64,000 nt of DNA from Aldehydirespirator sp965220485 (GCA_965220485.1 OZ244832.1:3162001-3226000), one strand, 5' to 3'; counted from the stretch's first letter, positions 1-9,264 are shown. Translations and numbers: made by a program. Notes: generated by a model from the sequence alone, not told the origin.

Positions 1-2801
1 GGAACGGTTGCCGCGGTGGCCGACTCCACCGCCGACCACGGCCCCTGGCCGACCGAGTTCACCGCGAGCACCCGCACGAAGTACTCCGTGCCGTTGACCA
101 GCGATGTGATCCGGCGGCTCAGGACGGCACCGGGGACGGTCGCCTGGCGACTCGTGGAGAACTCCTGGCCGCCGGTGCGCCACTGCACCCGGTAGCTGCT
201 GACCGGCGAGCCCATGTCGTCAGCCGCCTCCCATCCAGCGGTGACCGACCGGTCGCCCCGCTCGACGGCAAGGGTCTGGGGCGCTCCCGGAGTCGTCGCC
301 GGGGTGGCCGACACCTCGGTCGAGGCCGCCCCGCCACCGACGGAGTTCACCGCCAGCACCCGCACGAAGTACTCGGTGCCGTTGACCAGCGATGTGATCT
401 CATGGCTCAGGTTCGACGTGCTGGTCACCGAGGCGGCGCGGCTCGGGTCGTACCCCTCGTCGTCGGCGCGCCACTGCACCCAGTAGCCGGTGATGGCCGA
501 GCCGCCGTTGTCCGACGGCGTCCTCCACGACACCGTCACCGAGCCCGGGGCCGCCGCCGCGACGACGCCGCGGGGAGGACCGGCCACCCTCGCCGGGGTG
601 GCCGACGCGGCCGCGGACCACGGCCCCTCACCGACCGAGTTGAGGGCCCGCACCCGCGCGAAGTACTCCGTGCCGTTGACCAGCGATGTGAGCCGGCGGC
701 TCAGGACGCCGCCGCCGACGGTCGCCTGGGGGTCGGAGTCCTCGAAACTGCCGTTGCCCGCCCGCCACTGCACCCGGTAGCCGGCAATGACCGAGCCACC
801 GTCGCCGGCGGCTGTCCAGGACACGGTCACGGACCGGTCGCCCCGGTCGGCACCCACCTGACCGGGCGCGCCGGGAGTCGTCGCCGGGATGGCCGACGCC
901 GCCGCCGACGGGTCGCCGATGCCGACGTCGTTGACGGCCCGCACCCGCACGAAGTACTCGGTGCCGTTGGCCAGCGGTGTGATCTCATGGCGCGGGTCGC
1001 CGTCACCGACACGCCGCTCGCGCACCGACTGTTCGAACCCGTCGTCTGACCACTGCACCACGTATCCGGTGACGGCCGAGCCGCCGCTGCCAGCTGGTGC
1101 CTGCCAGGTCGCCGTCACCGACCGGTCGCCCCGCCCCGCCGCGACGCGGCGGGGCGGGCCCGGAGTCGTCGCCGGAGTGACCGGCGCCTCCGCCGACGGG
1201 TCGCCGTCGCCCAGCGAGTTCACCGCGAGCACCCGGACGAAGTAGGTGATGCCGTTGACGAGGCCAGTGATCTGGAGACCAGTGGTCGGATGGGGCGACA
1301 CATGGCGCCGCTGACGGCTCAACTGGTTGAAGCTCTGACCCGCGGTGCGCCACTGCACCTTGTAGGCGGTTATCGCCGAACCGCCGTCGTCGGCGGGCGC
1401 CTCCCAGGTCACCACCGCCCACCGGTCGCCCCGCTCGACGCCGAGTATGCGGGGAGCGTCAGGAGGTCCGAGCGGCGTGCCCCCGACCTCCTCCGACCAG
1501 GCGCCGGCGCCGGCCGCGTTCACCGCGGCCACCCGCACGGTGTGCTCGACGCCGTTGGCCAGGCCTGCGATCACATGGCTCGAGCCGGTGGCATCGTCCT
1601 CGCCGACCGGCCCGCCGGACGACCACTGCACCCGGTACCCGGTGATGGGGGCGCCACCGTTGTCAGCCGGCGGCCGCCAGCTCACCGCCAGCTGCTCGTC
1701 GCCGGTGGCGACCCCCAGCGCGCCCGGCGCGCCCGGCGCCGTGCGGGGCACGCCCGAAGCCTCCGCCCATCCCCCGAAGCCTTCGCGGTATCCGGCGGCG
1801 ACCTGCACAGAATACGCAGCCCCGTTGGTGAGGCCCTCGATCACATAGCTTTGCTGCTCGGTGACGTCCCATCTCTCGGAGTCGCTGTACCGCTGGCCGG
1901 GACCCTTCCAGCGCAGCCGATAACCGCGGACGTGCGACTCGGCGGTGCCTTCAGGCAGCTGCCAGCTCACGGTCAGGCGCCCGGCGCCGGCTGAGACGTC
2001 GACCGACTGCGGCGCGCCCCGCGGCGCCAGTGCGATCGGGGTAGGACGGGTTGGTCCTGGGGAAGGTTCGGAGGCATCGGGCAGTCCTCCACCGCCTCCT
2101 CCACCGCCGCCGCCGCCGCCGCCACTTCCGCTGCCTCCGCCCGGGTCTGCGGTGGACTCGGACTCCGTAGGGCATGGACCGATGAACACGGTGCGAGCCC
2201 GCTTGAGGAACGTCGCCATCTGCGCCCGGGTCGTGGCCCGGCGGGGGCAATACCGTGCCGGCTCGACCGCGCATCCCTTGGTGATGCCCAAAGCAGCCAA
2301 CGCAGCGATGGCCTGCGCGTGGACACCGCCGTCGACGTCGGTGAACCCGCCGCCGCCTCCCGCGACCGGAAGCTCGACATCGAAGGCCCTCACGAGGAAC
2401 GACGCCATCTGCGCCCTCGTGACCGAGTCATGCGGGCAGAAGCGCAGCGGATCGGTGGCACAGCCCCGAGTGATCCCCAACTCGGCCAGGCGCTCCACAT
2501 GGCCCGCCCACCAATCCTCGGGATCCACATCCGCGAACCTCGAACCCCCCTCAACCGGCAGGGGAGCCGCGTCCAGCACCCGCGTCAGCCACACCGCCAT
2601 CACCCAGCGCTCGCCAGGCTCGCCGGGGCAGAACAGACCCTCACCGCACTCAGTGCCCTCAAACACGCCCAGCCCCTCCAACCCGTCCACCGCAGGCAAA
2701 TGAACACCCGAGACAACATCCTCGAACTCAGCAACCGCAGCACCGGCGCCCACTCCCGCCATCACCACAGCAACCACAATGAACGAACCCAGCACTCTCA
2801 T
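1..2801 (-). CDS. Secreted SLH-domain protein with fibronectin type III array (C-terminus off window)
   Basis: Minus-strand frame stays open from an ATG at 2801 (GTG at 2807 also possible) to the window edge, so the C-terminus is missing. The N-terminus reads as a signal peptide (MRVLGSFIVVAVVMAGVGAG, then an Ala-rich cleavage region). Three S-layer-homology-like units follow, the second and third ending in RAQMASFLVRAF and RAQMATFLKRA; each carries paired Cys (GCATDPLRFC, GCAVEPARYC). A Gly/Ser-rich linker lies at about 2090-2150. Then about seven fibronectin type III domains of roughly 90-100 residues repeat up to the edge, with the motif NGTEYFVRV recurring at spacings of 270-300 bases, all multiples of three. 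SLH domains usually anchor proteins to the cell wall and FnIII arrays act as spacers or binding modules; an extracellular role is inferred. Ligand unknown. Confidence 0.8.
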   Translation of the reverse strand, partial: MRVLGSFIVVAVVMAGVGAGAAVAEFEDVVSGVHLPAVDGLEGLGVFEGTECGEGLFCPGEPGERWVMAVWLTRVLDAAPLPVEGGSRFADVDPEDWWAGHVERLAELGITRGCATDPLRFCPHDSVTRAQMASFLVRAFDVELPVAGGGGGFTDVDGGVHAQAIAALAALGITKGCAVEPARYCPRRATTRAQMATFLKRARTVFIGPCPTESESTADPGGGSGSGGGGGGGGGGGGGLPDASEPSPGPTRPTPIALAPRGAPQSVDVSAGAGRLTVSWQLPEGTAESHVRGYRLRWKGPGQRYSDSERWDVTEQQSYVIEGLTNGAAYSVQVAAGYREGFGGWAEASGVPRTAPGAPGALGVATGDEQLAVSWRPPADNGGAPITGYRVQWSSGGPVGEDDATGSSHVIAGLANGVEHTVRVAAVNAAGAGAWSEEVGGTPLGPPDAPRILGVERGDRWAVVTWEAPADDGGSAITAYKVQWRTAGQSFNQLSRQRRHVSPHPTTGLQITGLVNGITYFVRVLAVNSLGDGDPSAEAPVTPATTPGPPRRVAAGRGDRSVTATWQAPAGSGGSAVTGYVVQWSDDGFEQSVRERRVGDGDPRHEITPLANGTEYFVRVRAVNDVGIGDPSAAASAIPATTPGAPGQVGADRGDRSVTVSWTAAGDGGSVIAGYRVQWRAGNGSFEDSDPQATVGGGVLSRRLTSLVNGTEYFARVRALNSVGEGPWSAAASATPARVAGPPRGVVAAAAPGSVTVSWRTPSDNGGSAITGYWVQWRADDEGYDPSRAASVTSTSNLSHEITSLVNGTEYFVRVLAVNSVGGGAASTEVSATPATTPGAPQTLAVERGDRSVTAGWEAADDMGSPVSSYRVQWRTGGQEFSTSRQATVPGAVLSRRITSLVNGTEYFVRVLAVNSVGQGPWSAVESATAATV

Positions 2802-2934
2802 GGCCACCCGGCGCAGACCCGATATGCCCTCCGATCTCACACGAGGTCTCCTACAGGTGCGCCGAGACAGCATCGATGAGTCTATTTCGCACACTCCAGA
2901 AAGGTCAGACGTTCACCCTGTGACTGCCAGACTG

Positions 2935-4227
2935 TCAGTACTGGAGCTCGCAGCCGTACTCGTCTATCCACCAGCGGGCGGTGCGCTTGGCGTCGGGCAG
3001 GGTGCGGAGACTGGGATCCTGGTGGAGCTGCTCGGGGGTGGGGCCGACGCGCTCCGCGATCTCGGTGAGGGAGTCGAGGTCGAGGTTGTAGCAGTCCACC
3101 GCGTTCAATCCGAGCAGGCGGCGGGTGTCCTCGATGGACACGTCGCGGAAGTCGCTCTGGAGCCGCCTGGCGGTATGGGGCCACGAGCCCTCGGGATGGG
3201 GGTAGTCGGTGCCCCACATCAGCGCGTCGATGCCGTTGACGTGGCGGCGGCGGATCTCCTCCTTGCTCATCGTGGAGGCGCCGATGAACACGTTGGTGCC
3301 GAGGTACTCCGACGGAAGGCGGGAGATCAGGCCCTTCATGCGCGAGCCCAGCTTCTTGACCTTGTTGCTGGCCCCGAAGTTCACGTCGGCCTTCCACAGG
3401 ATGTCGCCGATCCAGAACGAGCCGCACTCCACGACTGAGTAGCGCAAACCACCGAACCGGTCGAATTTGCCCGAGAACAGCAGCTGCCACAGGGCCCGGT
3501 GGGTCCAGAACGGCACCTCCGACACGTACATGGCCACGTTGTCGCCGTAGGACGGGAAGTCGGCCTCGCCGGAGTGGGTGTGCACCACCAGGCCGGTCTC
3601 GGCGCAGGCGGCCCAGACCCGGTCGTAGTGGTCGGACCCGTAGGGCGCGAACCCGTGCCACATGGTGGGGATCATGATCCCCTTGATCCCGGGCTTGCCG
3701 GCCAGCCATTCGATCTCGGCCACGGACTCGTCGATGTCATGGGTGATCGGCACCAGGCCAACCCCGGCGCGGCGGGGCGGGTTGGTGGCACAGAAGTCCA
3801 CCAGCCAGCGGTTGTGGGCCCGGGCCCCGCCGAAGGCCTGCCGGGGATCGGTTATCTGGCCCGCGGACAGGCCGGCCCCGAACGGGGGCGACTCCTGCCC
3901 GGTCACCGCGTCGCCGTCGGCGAAGATCACCTCGCCGGCGATGCCGTCGGCGTCGAGCTCCTTGTCGCGCACCTCCGGGTCGTAGGCGCCCCGCAGCCCG
4001 TCGGCATTCTCGCCCTCCCATTCGGCCAGGAACTCGGCGTTGACCTCCTCCTGCACCCGCCGGTGCTCGTGGCGCTCGGCCACGTAGACATCGAACTCGT
4101 CGTGCAGCGCGGAGTCGAGGTACGGGCGATACTCCTCGCACTGGAGCCCGGCATGGGTGTCGCTCGACACGATCACATACGGGGCGTTGGAAGTGTCAAC
4201 GCCCTCGGTGGGGTTGGCGAAGCTCAT
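2935..4227 (-). CDS. Amidohydrolase-2 family TIM-barrel metal-dependent hydrolase
   Basis: About 430 residues, typical for the amidohydrolase-related family that includes decarboxylases such as ACMSD. Visible signatures are an N-terminal VSSDTHAG in the place of the usual D-x-H metal motif, a central VVHTHSGE, and a C-terminal LMWGTDYPHPEGSWP, which is the conserved D-x-P-H-x-E-G end of the barrel. The ATG at 4227 is preceded by GGAGGT at good spacing and is preferred to the GTG at 4236. It lies downstream of the restriction-modification cassette and of a molybdoenzyme gene remnant, so it was probably once the next gene after the molybdoenzyme. Substrate cannot be told from sequence; actinomycetes carry many such paralogues in aromatic and steroid degradation. 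Confidence 0.8.
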   Translation of the reverse strand: MSFANPTEGVDTSNAPYVIVSSDTHAGLQCEEYRPYLDSALHDEFDVYVAERHEHRRVQEEVNAEFLAEWEGENADGLRGAYDPEVRDKELDADGIAGEVIFADGDAVTGQESPPFGAGLSAGQITDPRQAFGGARAHNRWLVDFCATNPPRRAGVGLVPITHDIDESVAEIEWLAGKPGIKGIMIPTMWHGFAPYGSDHYDRVWAACAETGLVVHTHSGEADFPSYGDNVAMYVSEVPFWTHRALWQLLFSGKFDRFGGLRYSVVECGSFWIGDILWKADVNFGASNKVKKLGSRMKGLISRLPSEYLGTNVFIGASTMSKEEIRRRHVNGIDALMWGTDYPHPEGSWPHTARRLQSDFRDVSIEDTRRLLGLNAVDCYNLDLDSLTEIAERVGPTPEQLHQDPSLRTLPDAKRTARWWIDEYGCELQY

Positions 4228-4293
4228 CAGCGGCACCTCCGTACATGCTCGACGCTCGGTGCGCAGCCACTGTACCGACCAGCGGCAGCGGGC

Positions 4294-4407
4294 TTACAAG
4301 ACGTAGGCGGCGGGGGCAGTCTTGAGGGGACGGGCGTACCAAAGGGGGCGGCGCAGACCGCCGGGCCCGGATGCGGGCCGGGTCATGACCAGCCACTCAG
4401 CGTAGGC
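4294..4407 (-). pseudogene. Remnant of a molybdopterin oxidoreductase gene (last 37 codons plus stop)
   Basis: Gapless alignment with 6451-6564, the 3' end of the intact oxidoreductase gene: 17 mismatches in 114 positions by hand count. Read on the minus strand it encodes AYAEWLVMTRPASGPG and PLWYARPLKTAPAAY, matching the intact C-terminus with only five amino-acid changes, and ends in TAA where the intact gene has TAG. No start or upstream coding part is present; homology stops just past the restriction-gene stop codon. It forms the left half of a direct repeat bracketing the restriction-modification cassette. Ten of fifteen changed codons are synonymous, so it diverged mostly while still part of a working gene. 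Confidence 0.85.
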
Positions 4408-4425
4408 TAACGCGACACCACACGG

Positions 4426-5163
4426 CTAACACGTATCCCGCAACCAAGAATTCAGCTCTGTCCAACTTCTCTTTTTTCCATACTTCGGCACTGTGACTCC
4501 TCTTGTATCGCGGTCGTAGCCTGGCCACCAACACTTCTCTCCCATGAAATGCAGTTGATTCTCCCCTCGCCCATGCCACGCGAACCATTTCTCCCTCTCG
4601 TCCTTGCTAATGCGATACCCATGCAGTGCCTTCAATCGTTCCTTGCCCGACATATCCTGCCCTTCGGACCACTCCCATTCAAACTCCGAAGGATCAAAAA
4701 AAACGGGACGGTTCTCATCAATCAGATCTCTCTCAAAATAGGTTACTTGACCGGGAGCGGCGATGATTCTAGCATATCTGATCTTTCTCAACTCATGTTT
4801 CTTGAGACTTTCTTGTGCGTGAAGATTGCAGGCTTCTATCACCAAGTTTCCTAGTGTCTGAGTGTCACCTCTATCATCAGATTCTTGGATCAATTCTGCC
4901 GACCCTTCAATCTTTACACGCTTCCAAGTGACGGTGGTTGATGTCATCGTGGATTTTACCTGCCACCCTATTCTTTTGCCATTATCTCCACCGTCACCAG
5001 ATATAACATCCACAAAGTCGCGCGTGCTGAGAACCCGACCACGGTAGTGCTCTGCAACTACTGCTTCTGCAAACCAGCCTGGAAGAGATTTAGCTGCAAA
5101 TGGCAAGCGAAAATAGCTTGCAATTTGATCAGCTATTGCATCAATAGTCGAACCGAACAGCAT
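4426..5163 (-). CDS. Probable type II restriction endonuclease, unrecognised family
   Basis: 245 residues. The role is inferred from position: it starts 37 bases after the stop of a C5-cytosine methyltransferase on the same strand, in the same island with base composition visibly poorer in G+C than its surroundings. A candidate PD-(D/E)xK nuclease core is seen as D-F-V-D-V-I-S followed by GWQVKST at about residues 65-90, where acidic residues precede a Q-x-K. No other domain is recognised; the C-terminal half is rich in Trp and charged residues. The ATG at 5163 has GGAGA seven bases upstream. If functional it would cut unmethylated DNA at the site protected by the neighbouring methyltransferase. 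Alternative: an unrelated passenger gene in the island. Confidence 0.65.
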   Translation of the reverse strand: MLFGSTIDAIADQIASYFRLPFAAKSLPGWFAEAVVAEHYRGRVLSTRDFVDVISGDGGDNGKRIGWQVKSTMTSTTVTWKRVKIEGSAELIQESDDRGDTQTLGNLVIEACNLHAQESLKKHELRKIRYARIIAAPGQVTYFERDLIDENRPVFFDPSEFEWEWSEGQDMSGKERLKALHGYRISKDEREKWFAWHGRGENQLHFMGEKCWWPGYDRDTRGVTVPKYGKKRSWTELNSWLRDTC

Positions 5164-5200
5164 GAGATTTCTCCATCAGTTTCGCGGTCACTGGCCTGTC

Positions 5201-6355
5201 TCACGACAGTGCTGAATATATCTGATTAGCGATGGCTGCTCCCAGGAGCGGTGGAACAGCGTTACCGACTTGCCTGCACCGAGACACTTTGCCACCAATA
5301 AACTGCGTGCTGTCCGGAAACGACTGGAGTCGAGCACCCTCACGAACGGTGATAGTTCTATGGTCCTCGGGGTGATAGAACATGCCACTGCCCGGATGAT
5401 ACATCCAAGTTGTAATAGTGAGCGCTGGGACATCCCATGACATACGGCGGTAAGCGCTCCCGTAGGTACTCTTGGGCGCTAGCGCCGTCGGTAGCGCCTC
5501 TACCCCTTCACCGGGCTGCAAGAAGCTCAATCTCTCGCTCTGTACTTTGCTAAGATGCCACGCGACATGGTCCGAAACGCTCCTACAGACACCTCGCAGA
5601 AACTCTTGATATTGATTATGTGGTTCACTTTCATAAGGTCCCGGAGATACCCCTTGTCCGCCAGCTAATGATGGTAAATCAGATATCGCCTCTCCAATCG
5701 TCCGCCACTGGTACCTAGGCACCAGTGCTTCACTCTCCACTTCACACGCATGAGTAGGGCTCGGAAGTGCCACGGGTGAACTACGGGATGCAACTATAAA
5801 CGCTCGACGTCGACGCTGCGGAACGCCATAGTCAGCCGCATTCAGGACCGCCGCCTGACAATGTCTATATCCAAGACCATCCAGCGAGTCAAGGATCTCC
5901 GCCTTGAACCGTCCGCCCTCCTTAACAATCATGTCAGCCACATTCTCTATCACGACCGTGTGTGGAAGAAATGCATCAACAAACCGCAAGAATTCGACAA
6001 ACAGATAATTCCTCGGATCATCAACAAACCGACCATTTTGGTGACGACGCGCTCGATTTCTGCTGAAACCTTGACATGGAGGCCCACCAATCAGAACTTC
6101 AAGCTCACCACGAGCTAGGGATAACCCATCCAATAGTTCTCTCGCATCTAGATCAGCGATTGAGCCAGGCCAACATGTTGCGCTTGGATGGTTGTATCCG
6201 AAGGCTGCAAGACAGTCCATATCTATATCATTACCAGCAAGGATATTGAAGTGTTCTGTCATCATGAATCCGGTGGAAAACCCGCCACAGCCTGCAAAGA
6301 GATCCACAACCCGCAACGATTTCTCATCCATGTCTGTCGCTGTTCCTCCCTTCAT
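5201..6355 (-). CDS. DNA (cytosine-5-)-methyltransferase of a type II R-M system
   Basis: 384 residues with the ordered C5-MTase motifs: I (DLFAGCGGFSTGF, SAM binding), IV (GGPPCQGFSRN with the catalytic Cys), VI (VIENVADM), VIII (PQRRRRAFIV), a variable target-recognition region of about 110 residues, IX (REGARLQSFPD) and X (QVGNAVPPLL). It transfers a methyl group from SAM to C5 of cytosine in a short site and so protects host DNA. All catalytic motifs are intact. The start at 6355 is the longest; an ATG eight codons later (6331) is an alternative. It is followed by the putative nuclease and preceded by about 95 bases without a gene that must hold its promoter. Base composition is visibly more A+T-rich than the flanks, suggesting acquisition. 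Confidence 0.92.
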   Translation of the reverse strand: MKGGTATDMDEKSLRVVDLFAGCGGFSTGFMMTEHFNILAGNDIDMDCLAAFGYNHPSATCWPGSIADLDARELLDGLSLARGELEVLIGGPPCQGFSRNRARRHQNGRFVDDPRNYLFVEFLRFVDAFLPHTVVIENVADMIVKEGGRFKAEILDSLDGLGYRHCQAAVLNAADYGVPQRRRRAFIVASRSSPVALPSPTHACEVESEALVPRYQWRTIGEAISDLPSLAGGQGVSPGPYESEPHNQYQEFLRGVCRSVSDHVAWHLSKVQSERLSFLQPGEGVEALPTALAPKSTYGSAYRRMSWDVPALTITTWMYHPGSGMFYHPEDHRTITVREGARLQSFPDSTQFIGGKVSRCRQVGNAVPPLLGAAIANQIYSALS

Positions 6356-6450
6356 TCGGCCTTCGGATCTGCCTTCGGAACAATAGCCAACCCCTGTGAC
6401 AGCCGGGTGGCTTTCCGACTACGACATGCACAGAGGTGAAGGCAACGAGC

Positions 6451-6564
6451 CTACAAGGCGTAGGCGGCCGGAGCTGGCTTGAGGGGGCGGGCGTACCACA
6501 GGGGGCGGCGCAGGCCGCCGGGGCCGGGCGCGGGGCGAGTCATGGCCAGCCACTCGGTGTAGGC
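6451..6564 (-). repeat. Right copy of the 114-bp direct repeat flanking the R-M cassette
   Basis: This is the 3' end of the intact molybdopterin oxidoreductase gene and aligns without gaps to 4294-4407. The two copies enclose 2,043 bases holding only the methyltransferase and nuclease genes. The arrangement matches insertion with long target duplication, a pattern described for restriction-modification units in other bacteria, although the copies here are about 15 percent diverged. Confidence 0.85.
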
Positions 6565-9264
6565 CTGGCGGGCCTTGGCCGTGTCCACCACCACGTCTCC
6601 GTAGACATCACCCGGCTCGGCGGGGCCCACCCGCACCCGCTGATGCCAGCACTGCATGCCCGAGATCGGGTCGGGCTGCACACAGAACGTCAGGTTCTGG
6701 TGCACGCCGGTGTCGCTCCACCAGATGCGCTCGGTGTCGGGGTCGTCGCTGGCATGGCGCTCCGGTCGGCCCCGGCGGCGCAGGCGCCACACCGTTCCGT
6801 CGTTGGTGATGTCGGCGTCGCCGCCCGCCCACGAGCCGCCGCTGGCGGCGTCGAGGCGCCAGCGGCCCATATGATGCGACGCGGCCACCACCCCGGGACG
6901 GATCCCCTCAGTGCGCCAGGCGCCGATCACGAAGTGACCGATGCGGGTGGTGATCCGCACCAGACCGTTGAGGGCGATCCCGAGAGCCTCGGCATCTTCG
7001 GGATGGATCCACAGCGGGTGACGGTGGCTCAGCTCCGACAGCCACTTGCTGTTGCCCGAGCGGGTGTGGATCAGCGTCGGGATGCGGAACGTGGGCAGCA
7101 GGATCCGCTCGTCGGCGTCAAGATCGAGGTCCTCCCAGTGCACGTGGGACGGGATCCAGGCAGGCGTGGCGTACTCGGGCCAGCCCCAGTCAGCCAAGGT
7201 CTGCGAGTACAGCTCGAGCTTGCGCGACGGCGTCGGGAACCCCTCGCGGGGCGAGCCGTCCACCGCCACCGCGGGCGAGCCGTCCCCCAAGCCCGCCACC
7301 TTCAGGCCGGCCAACTCATCCGGCGCGCCGGACCACGCACCCGGCGTGCCGGGGCGGCGGAACACGCCCGAGTCGTCGATTTCGCAGCCATCCAGCGCGG
7401 CCGGATCCACCTCGCGCTCATACGGCAGGTACATGTCACCCTCGAGGGCGTAGGCGCCCCGGTCACGCATGAACTCCAGCGGGGTCTGGTCTGCCGCGGC
7501 CGCATCGGCGGCCAGGCCGGGCACGCCCTCGAACATGGTCGAGTAGTACTCGTCCACCGACATGGGCGTGCCGGGATGTGCAGGGCTCTCGAACCAGCGC
7601 CGGATGCCCATCGAACCATCGGGATCGATGCGCCACGACAGCTCGATCCAGAACTCGTTCTCCTCCCACACCTCGCCCGGGTTGAACTCGTGGGTGCGGG
7701 AGGCGTGACCAACGGCTTCGCCGCGGATCTCGGCGAAGCGGCGCAGCACCGGCTGGCGGAAGCCGATCCAGCGGCCGGCGTGGGTCTCGTAGCTGGCCAC
7801 GTCGTGGCGTTCGGCACCCACCCCCATCGGCAGCACGTAGTCGGCGAAGACGGCCGTCTCCGACCAGGTGGGCGTGAGCGACACATGGCATCCCACCTTG
7901 TCCGGGTCCTTGAGGGCCTCCAGCCAGCTGAACCCGTCGGGGTTGGTCCACACCGGGTTGTACACCCGGCTGAAGTACACGTCGAGACGGCCCCGGCCCT
8001 CATGCAGGAAATGGGGCAGCAGGATCGACATCTCGTGGTGGGCCAGCGGGTACTCGCGAGGCCAGTTGAGCTCGTTCCAGTGCTGCACCGGCGCCGGGCC
8101 CGGCGGATGGGGCGCCTTGTACTTGTTCCAGCCGTTGCCGGTGGTGCCGCCCACTGTGCCCACCGATCCGGTGAGCACGTTGAGGAAGAACAAGCACCGG
8201 GCCGTCTGCCAGCCGCCCAGGTTGCCCGCGGCCGCGGCCCGCCAGTTGTGGGAGGCGAACTTCGTCGGATGGGCGCCGATTATCCGGGCCACCTCGGTGA
8301 TCTGCGCCGCGGGCACGCCGCAGATCCGCTCGGCCTCCTCCGGCGTGTAGGCCGCGTAGTCCTCCAGCAGGGCGGGCCCCACCAACTCGAACTCGATCGG
8401 CCGCTGCGGATGGCGCTGGTGCAGGTAGGTCTCCCAGTTGGTCCAGCGCCGCACGAAATCGCGATCCCAGGTGCCGTCGGCCAGCAGCAGGCGGGCGATG
8501 GCCAGCAGCAGGAACGGCTCGGTGCCGGGCCACGCCGGCAGCCAGAAGTCGGCCTTGGCCCCGGTGTTCGACAGCCGGGGGTCGACGCAGATCACGGTCG
8601 CACCGTGGCCCTGGGCCTCGACGATGCGCTGAGCGTGGGGATTGAAGTAGTGGCCCGCCTCCAGATGCGACGAGATCAAGAAGATCACCTCGGCGTGGGC
8701 AAAGTCCGACGACGGGCGATCGTGGCCCATCCAACTCTGATAGCCGATGCGGGCGTTGGAGCTACAAATGTTGGTGTGGCTGTTGTGGCCATCCACGCCC
8801 CAGCACTGCAGCACTCGCTCGGCGTAGCCGTCCTCGCCGGAGCGGCCCACGTGGTACATGACCTCGTTGTGGCGGTCCTCGGCGATGGCTGACCGGATGC
8901 GGCTGCCGATGTCGTCGAGGGCCTCTGACCAGCTCACCCGCTCCCACTGGCCGCCGCCCCGCTCCCCCGCCCGGCGCAGCGGGTACAGGATGCGCTCATG
9001 ATCATCGATCTGGTTGAGCGTGGCCGGACCCTTGGCGCAGTTGCGGCCCCGGCTGGCCGGATGCAGCGGGTTGCCCTCGACGCGGTCTATGCGACCGGTG
9101 GCGTGGTTGACGTGGCACACCAGCCCGCAGGCCGCTTCGCAGTTGAAGCAGGTGGTGGGCACCAGCGTGTGATGATGCTCCACCCGCCGGGGCCAGGTCT
9201 TGGCGTCGAGCGACACCGCGTCGTGCCAGGTCTCGTGCGGGGGGTAGCTGTGCAGTTCGGTCAC
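6451..9264 (-). CDS. Molybdopterin (bis-MGD) oxidoreductase, catalytic subunit
   Basis: 937 residues from a GTG at 9264 (GGAG eight bases upstream). N-terminal [4Fe-4S] motif: CFNCEAACGLVC followed about 28 residues on by NCAKG. The molybdopterin fold follows, with HTNICSSNARIG offering a candidate Cys ligand to Mo, and a C-terminal dinucleotide-binding domain (about 760-900). It belongs to the DMSO-reductase superfamily, near the PsrA/PhsA/SoeA-like catalytic subunits of membrane complexes. Its partner is the FeS/NrfD fusion encoded just upstream (9393-10907). No twin-arginine signal is apparent at the chosen start, so the active site is probably cytoplasmic. Substrate is unknown: sulfite, thiosulfate, polysulfide or an organic compound are all possible. 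Confidence 0.88.
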   Translation of the reverse strand: MTELHSYPPHETWHDAVSLDAKTWPRRVEHHHTLVPTTCFNCEAACGLVCHVNHATGRIDRVEGNPLHPASRGRNCAKGPATLNQIDDHERILYPLRRAGERGGGQWERVSWSEALDDIGSRIRSAIAEDRHNEVMYHVGRSGEDGYAERVLQCWGVDGHNSHTNICSSNARIGYQSWMGHDRPSSDFAHAEVIFLISSHLEAGHYFNPHAQRIVEAQGHGATVICVDPRLSNTGAKADFWLPAWPGTEPFLLLAIARLLLADGTWDRDFVRRWTNWETYLHQRHPQRPIEFELVGPALLEDYAAYTPEEAERICGVPAAQITEVARIIGAHPTKFASHNWRAAAAGNLGGWQTARCLFFLNVLTGSVGTVGGTTGNGWNKYKAPHPPGPAPVQHWNELNWPREYPLAHHEMSILLPHFLHEGRGRLDVYFSRVYNPVWTNPDGFSWLEALKDPDKVGCHVSLTPTWSETAVFADYVLPMGVGAERHDVASYETHAGRWIGFRQPVLRRFAEIRGEAVGHASRTHEFNPGEVWEENEFWIELSWRIDPDGSMGIRRWFESPAHPGTPMSVDEYYSTMFEGVPGLAADAAAADQTPLEFMRDRGAYALEGDMYLPYEREVDPAALDGCEIDDSGVFRRPGTPGAWSGAPDELAGLKVAGLGDGSPAVAVDGSPREGFPTPSRKLELYSQTLADWGWPEYATPAWIPSHVHWEDLDLDADERILLPTFRIPTLIHTRSGNSKWLSELSHRHPLWIHPEDAEALGIALNGLVRITTRIGHFVIGAWRTEGIRPGVVAASHHMGRWRLDAASGGSWAGGDADITNDGTVWRLRRRGRPERHASDDPDTERIWWSDTGVHQNLTFCVQPDPISGMQCWHQRVRVGPAEPGDVYGDVVVDTAKARQAYTEWLAMTRPAPGPGGLRRPLWYARPLKPAPAAYAL

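Noticed and set aside
1945..2879. Plus-strand Pro/Ser-rich open frames at the left end
   Set aside because: They are the complement of the Gly-rich linker and SLH region of the minus-strand protein.
4549..5229. Plus-strand small open frames in the R-M island
   Set aside because: They oppose the nuclease gene, lack ribosome sites and show no domain; no controller or Vsr gene was found.
6436..8892. Long plus-strand open frame opposite the molybdoenzyme gene
   Set aside because: Antisense shadow of a high-G+C gene; no domain, and the minus strand has clear cofactor motifs.
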